From Protula sp. h YS-2021 (Eukaryota; Annelida; Polychaeta; Sabellida; Serpulidae): a DNA stretch of 64,000 bases. Below, one piece after another: positions 24,901-37,128 of this stretch. The notes beneath the pieces are model-generated. The model saw only the letters and a program-made list of their open reading frames with translations. It was not told where the DNA came from and did not search any database. A program made the position numbers and the translations under genes. The number at the start of each line of letters is the position of its first letter. Positions within the stretch are counted from its first letter, which is position 1. Where the stretch lies: the NCBI GenBank assembly GCA_949752745.1, contig OX457026.1, positions 27,714,116-27,778,115 on the forward strand, in the 5' to 3' direction.

Positions 24901-27900
24901 TGTATAACGTCGTCTATAGCACATTCAGATAAACTGTGTAAAATAGCATGCAAATATGAGAAACAGCCTGCCAACTATTATAGTAATTTTCCCCAGTTTG
25001 AAAACCGGAATTTACCACACATTACAAGCATAAAAAGTTGTTGTTCTCTTTTTTTTTCAATTTTATAAATGCTGAATTGTCAATGTGTATCACTTTCATG
25101 CCAATTAAAACCTTATAACTAGATCTTAAAAGTCCTTTTTTTGTTCAATTCAATGTCACTCAAACAGCACGACATGGAATATCGGGCGTAGCCAGCATTT
25201 TTTCAAGGAGTTTGTGAATTTCCGTTGCGTGACATTAAACGTATTGTTTCAAATGTCTCCGCATAAATGACTTGGTTCTTGGAGTAGGTGGGAGTAGGGA
25301 GGAGGGTGGATTTAAAGTATATTTGACCCACTTTTTCAAGGCAGCCCATATCAATGTTGCGATACATAAGATTGTTTATTCTAAGGATCCGCTTTCACGA
25401 TTTTTTTAAGAATATATTTTTCTTTCTCAAAAGCAGAAATATCAAGAGGAGACGGGATGGCCTCAAGGATTATGTCATAAACAATAACAATTTCACTTTC
25501 ATCAGACCTTGGTCTGTACAATCAGAAAAAAATGACAGTATATCGAGCAGTTACACTCAGTCCAAACAAAACTCCTCAGAGAAATGTAACATTCCAGAGT
25601 AAACAGACCCTATCTCTTAGCGAAAAAATAATAAAACGCACACATGAGAGATTTGTGCACGCAAATGTAGAAAACTGAAGCGTTTTAAGATCATACTACC
25701 AATGAAAAGAAAATAAAGTCAGTCATTCGCAGCGGTTTTGGGCCCATCGATTCAAAAGGAAAATTAGAAGATTCTAACCGCATGTGTAAATACAGCTAAT
25801 TTTAACAGAGATAAGAGAAAAATAAATGTATAACGTCGTCTACAGCACATTCAGATAAACTGTGTAAAATAGCATGCAAATATGAGAAACAGCCTGCAAA
25901 CTATTATAGTAATTTTCCCCAGTTTGAAAACCGGAATTTACCACACATTACAAGCATAAAAAGTTGTTGTTCTCTTTTTTTTCAATTTTATAAATGCTGA
26001 ATTGTCAATGTGTATCACTTTCATGCCAATTAAAACCTTATAACTAGATCTTAAAAGTCCTTTTTTTGTTTAATTCAATGTCACTCAAACAGTACGACAT
26101 GGAATATCGGGCGTAGCCAGCATTTTTTCAAGGAGTTTGTGAATTTCCGTTGCGTGACATTAAACGTATTGTTTCAAATGTCTCCGCATAAATGACTTGG
26201 TTCTTGGAGTAGGTGGGAGTAGGGAGGGGGTGGATTTAAAGTATATTTGACCCACTTTTTCAAGGCAGCCCATATCAATGTTGCGATACCTAGGATTGTT
26301 TATTCTAAGGATCCGCTTTCACGATTTTTTTAAGAATATATTTTTCTTTCTCAAAAGCAGAAATATCAAGAGGAGACGGGATGGCCTCAAGGATTATGTC
26401 ATAAACAATAACAATTTCACTTTCATCAGACCTTGGTCTGTACAATCAGAAAAATAACGACAATATATCGAGCAGTTACACTTAGTCCAAACAAAACTCC
26501 TCAGACAAATGTAACATTCCAGAGTAAACAGACCCTATCTCTTAGCGAAAAAGATAATAAAACGCACACATGAGAGATTTGTGCACGCAAATGTAGAAAA
26601 TTGAAGCGTTTTAAGATCATACCAGCAATGAAAAGAAAATAAAGTCAGTCATTCGCAGCGGTTTTGGGCCCATCGATTCAAAAGGAAAATTAGAAGATTC
26701 TAACCGCATGTGTAAATACAGCTAATTTTAACAGAGATAAGAGAAAAATAAATGTATAACGTCGTCTACAGCACATTCAGATAAACTGTGTAAAATAGCA
26801 TGCAAATATGAGAAACAGCCTGCAAACTATTATAGTAATCTTCCCCAGTTTGAAAACCGGAATTTACCACACATTACAAGCATAAAAAGTTGTTGTTCTC
26901 TTTTTTTTCAATTTTATAAATGCTTAATTGTCAATGTGTATCACTTTCATGCCAATTAAAACCTTATAACTAGATCTTAAAAGTCCTTTTTTTGTTTAAT
27001 TCAATGTCACTCAAACAGTACGACATGGAATATCGGGCGTAGCCAGCATTTTTTCAAGGAGTTTGTGAATTTCCGTTGCGTGACATTAAACGTATTGTTT
27101 CAAATGTCTCCGCATAAATGACTTGGTTCTTGGAGTAGGTGGGAGTAGGGAGGGGGTGGATTTAAAGTATATTTGACCCACTTTTTCAAGGCAGCCCATA
27201 TCAATGTTGCGATACCTAGGATTGTTTATTCTAAGGATCCGCTTTCACGATTTTTTTAAGAATATATTTTTCTTTCTCAAAAGCAGAAATATCAAGAGGA
27301 GACGGGATGGCCTCAAGGATTATGTCATAAACAATAACAATTTCACTTTCATCAGACCTTGGTCTGTACAATCAGAAAAATAACGACAATATATCGAGCA
27401 GTTACACTTAGTCCAAACAAAACTCCTCAGACAAATGTAACATTCCAGAGTAAACAGACCCTATCTTTTAGCGAAAAAGATAATAAAACGCACACATGAG
27501 AGATTTGTGCACGCAAATGTAGAAAATTGAAGCGTTTTAAGATCATACCAGCAATGAAAAGAAAATAAAGTCAGTCATTCGCAGCGGTTTTGGGCCCATC
27601 GATTCAAAAGGAAAATTAGAAGATTCTAACCGCATGTGTAAATACAGCTAATTTTAACAGAGATAAGAGAAAAATAAATGTATAGCGTCGTCTACAGCAC
27701 ATTCAGATAAACTGTGTAAAATAGCATGCAAATATGAGAAACAGCCTGCAAACTATTATAGTAATCTTCCCCAGTTTGAAAACCGGAATTTACCACACAT
27801 TACAAGCATAAAAAGTTGTTGTTCTCTTTTTTTTTCAATTTTATAAATGTTTAATTGTCAATGTGTATCACTTTCATGCCAATTAAAACCTTATAACTAG

Positions 27901-30900
27901 ATCTTAAAAGTCCTTTTTTTGTTTAATTCAATGTCACTCAAACAGTACGACATGGAATATCGGGCGTAGCCAGCATTTTTTCAAGGAGTTTGTGAATTTC
28001 CGTTGCGTGACATTAAACGTATTGTTTCAAATGTCTCCGCATAAATGACTTGGTTCTTGGAGTAGGTGGGAGTAGGGAGGGGGTGGATTTAAAGTATATT
28101 TGACCCACTTTTTCATGGCAGCCCATATCAATGTTGCGATACCTAGGATTGTTTATTCTAAGGATCCGCTTTCACGATTTTTTTAAGAATATATTTTTCT
28201 TTCTCAAAAGCAGAAATATCAAGAGGAGACGGGATGGCCTCAAGGATTATGTCATAAACAATAACAATTTCACTTTCATCAGACCTTGGTCTGTACAATC
28301 AGAAAAAAATGACAGTATATCGAGCAGTTACACTTAGTCCAAACAAAACTCCTCAGAGAAATGTAACATTCCAGAGTAAACACACCCTATCTCTTTACGA
28401 AAAAATAATAAAACGCACACATGAGAGATTTGTGCACGCAAATGTAGAAAACTGAAGCGTTTTAAGATCATACTACCAATGAAAAGAAAATAAAGTCAGT
28501 CATTCGCAGCGGTTTTGGGCCCATCGATTCAAAAGGAAAATTAGAAGATTCTAACCGCATGTGTAAATACAGCTAATTTTAACAGAGATAAGAGAAAAAT
28601 AAATGTATAACGTCGTCTACAGCACATTCAGATAAACTGTGTAAAATAGCATGCAAATATGAGAAACAGCCTGCAAACTATTATAGTAATCTTCCCCAGT
28701 TTGAAAACCGGAAATTACCACACATTACAAGCATAAAAAGTTGTTGTTCTCTTTTTTTTTCAATTTTATAAATGCTGAATTGTCAATGTGTATCACTTTC
28801 ATGCCAATTAAAACCTCATAACTAGATCTTAAAAGTTCTTTTTTTGTTTAATTCAATGTCACTCAAACAGCACGACATGGAATATCGGGCGTAGCCAGCA
28901 TTTTTTTAAGGAGTTTGTGAATTTCCGTTGCGTGACATTAAAAGTATTGTTTCAAATGTCTCCGCATAAATAACTTGGTTCTTGGGGTAGGTGGGAGTAG
29001 GGATGGGGGTGGATTTAAAGTATATTTGACCCACCTTTTCAAGGAAGCTCATTTCAATGTTGCGATACCTAAGATTATTTATTCTAAGGATTCGCTTTCA
29101 CGATTTTTTTAAGAATATATTTTTCTTTCTCAAAAGCAGAAATATCAAAAGGAGACGGTGTGGCCTCAAGGATTATGTCATAAACAATAACAATTTCACT
29201 TTCATCAGACCTTGGTCTGTACAATCAGAAAAATAATGACAATATATCGAGCAGCTACACTTAGTCCAAACAAAACTCCTCAGAGAAATGTAACATTTCA
29301 GAGTAAACAGACCCTATCTCTTTACGAAAAAAATAATAAAACGCACACATGAGAGATTTGTGCACGCAAATGTAGAAAATTGAAGCGTTTTAAGATCATA
29401 CTACCAATGAAAAGAAAATAAAGTCAGTCATTCGCAGCGGTTTTGGGCCCATCGATTCAAAAGGAAAATTAGAAGATTCTAACCGCATGTGTAAATACAG
29501 CTAATTTTAACAGAGATAAGAGAAAAATAAATGTATAACGTCGTCTGCAGCACATTCAGATAAACTGTGTAAAATAGCATGCAAATATGAGAAACAGCCT
29601 GCAAACTATTATAGTAATCTTCCCCAGTTTGAAAACCGGAATTTACCACACATTACAAGCATAAAAAGTTGTTGTTCTCTTTTTTTTTCAATTTTATAAA
29701 TGCTGAATTGTCAATGTGTATCATTTTCATGCCCATTAAAACCTTATAACTAGATCTTAAAAGTCCTTTTTTTTGTTTAATCCAATGACACTCAAACAGC
29801 ACGACATGGAATATCGGGCGTAGCCAGCATTTTTTCAAGGAGTTTGTGAATTTCCGTTTCGTGACATTAAAAAGTATTGTTTCAAATGTCTCCGCATAAA
29901 TAACTTGGTTCTTGGGGTAGGTGGGAGTAGGGATGGGGGTGGATTTAAAGTATATTTGACCCACCTTTTCAAGGAAGCTCATTTCAATGTTGCGATACCT
30001 AAGATTATTTATTCTAAGGATCCGCTTTCACGATTTTTTTAAGAATATATTTTTCTTTCTCAAAAGCAGAAATATCAAAAGGAGACGGTATGGCCTCAAG
30101 GATTATGTCATAAACAATAACAATTTCACTTTCAGAAGACCTTGGTCTGTACAATCAGAAAAATAATGACAATATATCGAGCAGTTACACTTAGTCCAAA
30201 CAAAACTCCTCAGACAAATGTAACATTCCAGAGTAAACAGACCCTATCTCTTGGCGAAAAAAAACCCGCACGTAAGAGATTTGTGCACGCAATTGTAGAA
30301 AATTGAAGCGTTTTAAGATCATACCAGCAATGAAAAGAAGATAAAGTCAGTCATTCGCAGCGGCTTTGGGCCCATCGATTCAAAAGGAAAATTAGAAGAT
30401 TCTAACCGCATGTGTAAATACAGCTAATTTTAACAGAGATAAGAGAAAAATAAATGTATAACGTCGTCTGCAGCACATTCAGATAAACTGTGTAAAATAG
30501 CATGCAAATATGAGAAACAGCCTGCAAACTATTATAGTAATCTTCCCCAGTTTGAAAACCGGAATTTACCACACATTACAAGCATAAAAAGTTGTTGTTC
30601 TCTTTTTTTTTCAATTTTATAAATGCTGAATTGTCAATGTGTATCACTTTCATGCCAATTAAAACCTCATAACTAGATCTTAAAAGTTCTTTTTTTGTTT
30701 AATTCAATGTCACTCAAACAGCACGACATGGAATATCGGGCGTAGCCAGCATTTTTTCAAGGAGTTTGTGAATTTCCGTTGCGTGACATTAAAAGTATTG
30801 TTTCAAATGTCTCCGCATAAATAACTTGGTTCTTGGGGTAGGTGGGAGTAGGGATGGGGGTGGATTTAAAGTATATTTGACCCACCTTTTCAAGGAAGCT

Positions 30901-33287
30901 CATTTCAATGTTGCGATACCTAAGATTATTTATTCTAAGGATCCGCTTTCACGATTTTTTTAAGAATATATTTTTCTTTCTCAAAAGCAGAAATATCAAA
31001 AGGAGACGGTGTGGCCTCAAGGATTATGTCATAAACAATAACAATTTCACTTTCATCAGACCTTGGTCTGTACAATCAGAAAAATAATGACAATATATCG
31101 AGCAGCTACACTTAGTCCAAACAAAACTCCTCAGAGAAATGTAACATTTCAGAGTAAACAGACCCTATCTCTTTACGAAAAAAATAATAAAACGCACACA
31201 TGAGAGATTTGTGCACGCAAATGTAGAAAATTGAAGCGTTTTAAGATCATACTACCAATGAAAAGAAAATAAAGTCAGTCATTCGCAGCGGTTTTGGGCC
31301 CATCGATTCAAAAGGAAAATTAGAAGATTCTAACCGCATGTGTAAATACAGCTAATTTTAACAGAGATAAGAGAAAAATAAATGTATAACGTCGTCTACA
31401 GCACATTCAGATAAACTGTGTAAAATAGCATGCAAATATGAGAAACAGCCTGCAAACTATTATAGTAATCTTCCCCAGTTTGAAAACCGGAATTTACCAC
31501 ACATTACAAGCATAAAAAGTTGTTGTTCTCTTTTTTTTTTCAATTTTATAAATGCTGAATTGTCAATGTGTATCATTTTCATGCCCATTAAAACCTTATA
31601 ACTAGATCTTAAAAGTCCTTTTTTTTGTTTAATCCAATGACACTCAAACAGCACGACATGGAATATCGGGCGTAGCCAGCATTTTTTCAAGAAGTTTGTG
31701 AATTTCCGTTTCGTGACATTAAAAAGTATTGTTTCAAATGTCTCCGCATAAATAACTTGGTTCTTGGGGTAGGTGGGAGTAGGGATGGGGGTGGATTTAA
31801 AGTATATTTGACCCACCTTTTCAAGGAAGCTCATTTCAATGTTGCGATACCTAAGATTATTTATTCTAAGGATCCGCTTTCACGATTTTTTTAAGAATAT
31901 ATTTTTCTTTCTCAAAAGCAGAAATATCAAAAGGAGACGGTATGGCCTCAAGGATTATGTCATAAACAATAACAATTTCACTTTCAGAAGACCTTGGTCT
32001 GTACAATCAGAAAAATAATGACAATATATCGAGCAGTTACACTTAGTCCAAACAAAACTCCTCAGACAAATGTAACATTCCAGAGTAAACAGACCCTATC
32101 TCTTGGCGAAAAAGATAATAAAACGCACACATGAGAGATTTTTGCACGCAAATGTAGAAAATTGAAGCGTTTTAAGATCATACCAGCAATGAAAAGAAGA
32201 TAAAGTCAGTCATTCGCAGCGGCTTTGGGCCCATCGATTCAAAAGGAAAATTAGAAGATTCTAACCGCATGTGTAAATACAGCTAATTTTAACAGAGATA
32301 AGAGAAAAATAAATGTATAACGTCGTCTGCAGCACATTCAGATAAACTGTGTAAAATAGCATGCAAATATGAGAAACAGCCTGCAAACTATTATAGTAAT
32401 CTTCCCCAGTTTGAAAACCGGAATTTACCACACATTACAAGCATAAAAAGTTGTTGTTCTCTTTTTTTTTTCAATTTTATAAATGCTGAATTGTCAATGT
32501 GTATCACTTCCATGCAAATTAAAACCTTATAACTAGATCTTAAAAGTTCTTTTTTTGTTTAATTCAATGTCATTCAAACAGCACGACATGGAATATCGGG
32601 CGTAGCCAGCATTTTTTCAAGGAGTTTGTGAATTTCCGTTGCGTGACATTAAAAGTATTGTTTTAAATGTCTCCGCATAAATAACCTGGTTCTTGGGGTA
32701 GGTGGGAGTAGGGAGGCGGTGGATTTAAAGTATATTTGACCCACTTTTTCAAGGCAGCTCATATCAATGTTGCGATACCTAAGATTGTTTATTCTAAGGA
32801 TCCGCTTTATATTTTTCTTTCTCAAAAGCAGAAATATGAACAGGAGACGGGGTGGCTTCAAGGGTTATGTCATAAACAATAATAATTTCTAGTTTCAGAA
32901 GACCTTGGTGTGTACAATCAGAAAAAAATGACAGTATATCGAGCAGTTACACTCAGTCCAAACAAAACTCCTCAGAGAAATGTAACATACCAGAGTAAAA
33001 ACCCTATCTCTTCACGAACAAATAATAAAACGCACACAAGAGATTTTTCCACGCAGTTGTAGAAAATTGAAGCGTTTTAAGATCATACCACCAATGAAAA
33101 GAAAATAAAGACAGTCATTCGCAGCGGTTTTGGGCCCATCGATTCAAAAGGAAAATTAGAAGATTCTAAAAGCATGTGCAAAGACAGCTAATTTTAATAG
33201 AGATAAGAGACAAATAAATGTATGATGTCGTCTATAGCACATTCAGATAAATAACAAGTAAACTGTGAAAAATAGCATGTAAATATG
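21991..33287 (-). repeat. Tandem satellite array, ~925-bp monomer, about 13 copies, minus orientation
   Basis: The complement landmark ACCCTATC falls near 22220, 22981, 23766, 24680, 25607, 26532, 27458, 28383, 29311, 30241, 31162, 32093 and 33001. The first two spacings are short (761 and 785) and the copies there are diverged; the rest are 908-931. It is the same monomer as at 9213-19672 in inverted orientation. Four consecutive copies (29.0-31.8 kb) share the variant GGAAGCTCATTTCAATG. The array is interrupted at 33287 by a retrotransposon. Confidence 0.95.
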
Positions 33288-33310
33288 TTAGTTAGTTAGT
33301 TAGTTATTTG
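33288..33310 (-). repeat. Retrotransposon 3' tail of TAAC/CTAA units
   Basis: On the plus strand this reads TTAGTTAGTTAGTTAGTTA, directly beside the target duplication. Short tandem 3' tails instead of poly-A are usual in I-type elements. Confidence 0.85.
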
Positions 33311-33460
33311 ATTGGTTTAACGACACCGCCAACCTGTTGCAGGTCATATTGTGTCATTCCTGGTAACTTTGTCGAATTTATACTTTATTGATTAAAAATG
33401 ATTATAAAATAAAGTCTTAAATATACTAAAAAATATACTAAAAATAGACTTAATGGTGGT

Positions 33461-36400
33461 CTACACATAGGAATACATATTAATCTCTTTTAAAAATTCT
33501 AGGACCTTGTTGGAATTTACCTTCTCAAAGAGCTCTCTCATGGAATCAACTCTATAATAACGGGGACGAATGTGATTGAAGTCTATACAATCTATCAAGA
33601 TGTGTTTTACTGTATACCGTTCCTGACAACTTATACATTCGGGTTGTGGTTCACCTCTTAAGAGGTGTTTGTGAGTAGTGTAAGAATGTCCTATTCTTAA
33701 TCTGTGAATTACCATATCGTCGCGAAGGCCATTTAGGGAGGGCAATTTGCGCCCTACCACAGGGTTAATTTGGTATAGCTTATTGTTGGTTTGTTCATCC
33801 CAATATTGTTGCCATAGATTTTTGACATATCTAGAAATATGGCACTTAAAATCTGATGACGGTATAAGGAAATCTGAGCAGTCTTGGTTTAATGCTTCTT
33901 TGGCGCCTTTGTCGGCTGCCTCGTTGCCCGGGATTCCAACGTGGCTCGGTACCCAACAAAATATTATCTCTTTGCCAGCTTTTACCACTTCGTCGTGTTT
34001 TTCTATCAAGTCCAAAATTATTGGGTTGGATACCTGTAAGTTTTCTAGTGACTCAAGCACTGACATGGAGTCCACGCACAATATGGATTTTTTGTAGCGG
34101 CTAATCTTGACAATTTGCATAGCTAGCTGCAGGGCTCTAACTTCTGCAGAGAAAATAGAAGACCCATCAGGGAGCCTGGTTCTAAATGTATTATTTTCTG
34201 TGACAATAGCTGCTGCAGCCTTGTCCTCAAGTTTGGAACCATCGGTATATATGAAATGGTAGTCATTATAATTATCCTTTAATTCTGCAAATTTTGACTG
34301 AAATACACACGGGTTAGTTCGTTCTTTTGTGGACTCAGAACGAGTCTTCAAGACCACAGGTTTCGTTAACTTCCAAGGGGGTTGGTTAGGTATTTTGTAA
34401 TTTGCAACAGATTCAACGATTATACCTGCTTCTTGCAGGTGTGGTATAATCCTACTTCCAAGGGGGGGAATAGCATTGGTACCTCTATACGCATAATGTG
34501 ATCCGAAAACAATCTGATGAGTAGGGTTATTTCTATTGGCGTAAAGTTTTATACAATACTGCATGGCAAGTTTTAACCGCCGTATATTGAGAGGTTGTTC
34601 ATTTGCCTCAACGTGTAAACTGTCGGCTGGGGATGTTCTAAAGGCATTTAAACATATTCTTAAGCCTTGATTCTGTATCGGTTCTAGCATCTTGAGATAT
34701 GATGGTCTAGTTGAGCCATAAACTATACTGCCATAGTCCAGTCGCGATCTAATTAGAGCTCTATACAACATGAGTTTAGTATCCCGATCTGCTCCCCAAT
34801 CGTGGGAGGAGATGACTCTCAGTAAATTTAAGGCCTTCTGACACTTTCTTCGGAGGTGTTTGATATGTGGGATAAAACTAAGTTGGCTATCAAAAATTAA
34901 ACCTAAAAATTTGTTTTCCTTGACAACAGGGATTTGCACGTTAGAGATGTGTAAAACTGGATCGTCGTGCTGTTTTCGTTTTTTACAAAAGTGTATACAA
35001 ACCGTTTTGGTTTGTGAGAATTTAAAACCATTCTTATTCGCCCAAACTTGGAGAGAATAAATACTCTGCTGAAGACGACGCTGTATTAAATTCATACTTT
35101 TGCCTCTACACGACATGGCAAAATCATCCACGAAGAGTGAGCTATCTATCCCCTGTCTCAGTGTATCTTTTATATTGTTGATTTTTATCAGGAAAAGTAG
35201 AATTGAAAGGATGCATCCTTGCGGGAAGCCTTCCTCTTGTTCAAAGTATTCTGAGAATATTGTACCAAGGCGAACCCTGAATCGACGGTCGTCCAGGAAT
35301 CCTTTTATAAACTGGGGCAGACGGCCTCGGAGGCCGAAATCAAAAAGATCCTTTAGTACTCCGTGTTTCCATGCTGTGTCATAAGCTTTTTCCAAGTCGA
35401 AGAAAACGGTAACAACATGTTCCTTGTTATTGAAAGCTTCTTTCACAAAAGATTCTAATCTTACAAGATGGTCCAGAGTGCTCCTTTGTTTCCTAAAGCC
35501 ACTCTGTATGTCGGCAAGCAAGTTGTTTCTTTCCAGGTACCATTTTAATCTTTCAGCTACCATTCGCTCAAATGTTTTGCACAGGGCACTTGTCAAGGAA
35601 ATTGGTCTGTAATTCTGAGGATTTCGTGGATCTTTGTTTGGCTTTGGTATTGGTATTATTGTGGCTTCCTTCCATATTTCTGGAAAAGTGTCGGAATTCC
35701 AGGTATGATTTAACAATTCTAAAAGGATCTTTAGGGTATGGTCTGGCAAATGTCTAAGCATCTGATAATGTATGTCATCTGGTCCTGCTGCTGAATCATG
35801 GGAACTATCTATGGCCTTTCTCAATTCATTGAGAGAAAAGTGCTCATTATACGCTTCGCTGTTGTCAGAATAGAAGTTAAGAGGATTAGTTTCTTCTGTT
35901 TCTTTATGGCGTCTAAACTCGTGGCTATAATTTTCGGAAGATGAGTTATGTTCAAATGTTTCGCCTAGGGTATCTAAAATGTCCTTTGGGTCGGTGATCA
36001 TATTATTGTTAGCTTCTAGATGGCTTACTGTGCTAAAAGTGTTCTTACCAGATACTTTTCTAACCATGTCCCAGGTCTTTTTTAGAGAATTATTTGTGTT
36101 GAGTTGAGAAACATATTCATGCCAGGATTCTTGTTTGCTTTTTTTGACTGTTTTACGCGCAACTGCCTTGGCCCTTTGATATTCTATTTTTCTTGTAATG
36201 TCTGGGTAGTCTGAAAAATTTTTGAGAGCTTGTTTACGAAGCGCTATGGATTCTTTACAAGCGTCATTAAACCACGGTTTGTGTGGTTTCTTGCGGGATC
36301 CTGATGTCCTTGGGATAGATTTTTCACACACTCCATGGAGAAGAAAGGTAAATAATGAGATATGTTCGTCTTCATCATCAGTAAAATGTTTCCTTTTGAT

Positions 36401-37126
36401 ACTCTGATGACATAATTCTTGGAATTCTGACCAGTCTGCTTTCTGAAACTTCCATTTTGGGGATCTTTTTTCGTGGTATGGTTTAGACTCAGACAATAAA
36501 ATAGGAAAGTGGTCACTGCCGTGGAGATCACCCAACACTTTCCAATTAAAATCGAGATATAAATTAGCAGATGCTATAGAAAGGTCAATAGAGGTTTTTG
36601 AACCAGTACCAGGGTGAAGATATGTATATGACTTGTCGTTGAAAATGGTTAAATTATGATGGTTAAGGAGATTTTCTACCAATTTTCCCTTCAAATCTAC
36701 GTAACTATTGCCCCACAATGTACTGTGAGCATTAAAGTCGCCCACGAATAGGACTGGCTTAGGTAACTGATTTATTAGGTCATTCAACTCTTCTGGTTGA
36801 GGTCTCAAATGTGGTGGCAAATAAATATTACAAATTGTGAAAGTTTTGCCAAGCGTGATACGAATCGCCTGGGTCTGGAAAGGCGTATTTAGTTTAATTT
36901 CGCTTTGTAAGAGATCACTTCGAACAAACATAGCGATTCCACCTGTCGCTCTGTCATCCGATGAGGCTTTGTTGTATGACGTATATCCTCTAAGTTTTGG
37001 TGGATTGTCGTTTTTGCTGAATGTTTCCTGAAGAGAAAATACTGCCGGATCATTTAAGTGCATAAGTGTTAACAATTCATGGTAGTTGGTCCAAAAACCT
37101 CTGATATTCCAATGAATTATTCTCAT
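33461..37126 (-). CDS. Retrotransposon ORF2: endonuclease / reverse transcriptase / RNase H polyprotein, 1,221 aa
   Basis: Provides target nicking, target-primed reverse transcription and RNA removal for the element. N-terminal APE-like endonuclease (about 1-215): HWNIRG, Glu34 in LQET, GDFNAHS with Asp130 and Asn132, and GSDHFP with Asp205 and His206. Reverse transcriptase (about 480-760): IPIPKPNKDP, NYRPISL, SGFRKQRST, FFDLEKAYD (Asp577), GFPQG and the catalytic FVDD (Asp667, Asp668). RNase H (about 955-1080): YTDGSK (Asp962), SAEVRALQLA (Glu995), CVDSMS (Asp1019) and WVPSHVGIPGNEAAD (Asp1072). A C-terminal CCHC finger lies at Cys1164, Cys1167, His1175 and Cys1180. The catalytic residues of all three domains are present and there is no frameshift or stop. 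The start ATG at 37126 lies two bases after the ORF1 stop codon, so translation by termination-reinitiation is likely. Confidence 0.95.
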   Translation of the reverse strand: MRIIHWNIRGFWTNYHELLTLMHLNDPAVFSLQETFSKNDNPPKLRGYTSYNKASSDDRATGGIAMFVRSDLLQSEIKLNTPFQTQAIRITLGKTFTICNIYLPPHLRPQPEELNDLINQLPKPVLFVGDFNAHSTLWGNSYVDLKGKLVENLLNHHNLTIFNDKSYTYLHPGTGSKTSIDLSIASANLYLDFNWKVLGDLHGSDHFPILLSESKPYHEKRSPKWKFQKADWSEFQELCHQSIKRKHFTDDEDEHISLFTFLLHGVCEKSIPRTSGSRKKPHKPWFNDACKESIALRKQALKNFSDYPDITRKIEYQRAKAVARKTVKKSKQESWHEYVSQLNTNNSLKKTWDMVRKVSGKNTFSTVSHLEANNNMITDPKDILDTLGETFEHNSSSENYSHEFRRHKETEETNPLNFYSDNSEAYNEHFSLNELRKAIDSSHDSAAGPDDIHYQMLRHLPDHTLKILLELLNHTWNSDTFPEIWKEATIIPIPKPNKDPRNPQNYRPISLTSALCKTFERMVAERLKWYLERNNLLADIQSGFRKQRSTLDHLVRLESFVKEAFNNKEHVVTVFFDLEKAYDTAWKHGVLKDLFDFGLRGRLPQFIKGFLDDRRFRVRLGTIFSEYFEQEEGFPQGCILSILLFLIKINNIKDTLRQGIDSSLFVDDFAMSCRGKSMNLIQRRLQQSIYSLQVWANKNGFKFSQTKTVCIHFCKKRKQHDDPVLHISNVQIPVVKENKFLGLIFDSQLSFIPHIKHLRRKCQKALNLLRVISSHDWGADRDTKLMLYRALIRSRLDYGSIVYGSTRPSYLKMLEPIQNQGLRICLNAFRTSPADSLHVEANEQPLNIRRLKLAMQYCIKLYANRNNPTHQIVFGSHYAYRGTNAIPPLGSRIIPHLQEAGIIVESVANYKIPNQPPWKLTKPVVLKTRSESTKERTNPCVFQSKFAELKDNYNDYHFIYTDGSKLEDKAAAAIVTENNTFRTRLPDGSSIFSAEVRALQLAMQIVKISRYKKSILCVDSMSVLESLENLQVSNPIILDLIEKHDEVVKAGKEIIFCWVPSHVGIPGNEAADKGAKEALNQDCSDFLIPSSDFKCHISRYVKNLWQQYWDEQTNNKLYQINPVVGRKLPSLNGLRDDMVIHRLRIGHSYTTHKHLLRGEPQPECISCQERYTVKHILIDCIDFNHIRPRYYRVDSMRELFEKVNSNKVLEFLKEINMYSYV

Positions 37127-37128
37127 CG

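Noticed and set aside
18612..32861. Recurring open frames of 68-124 aa inside satellite monomers (for example with FHDFFKNIFFFLKSRN or GQIYFKSTPIPTP)
   Set aside because: They are AT-driven, are disrupted in most monomers by indels, differ in length between copies, and show no domain. Their similarity comes from satellite homogenisation.
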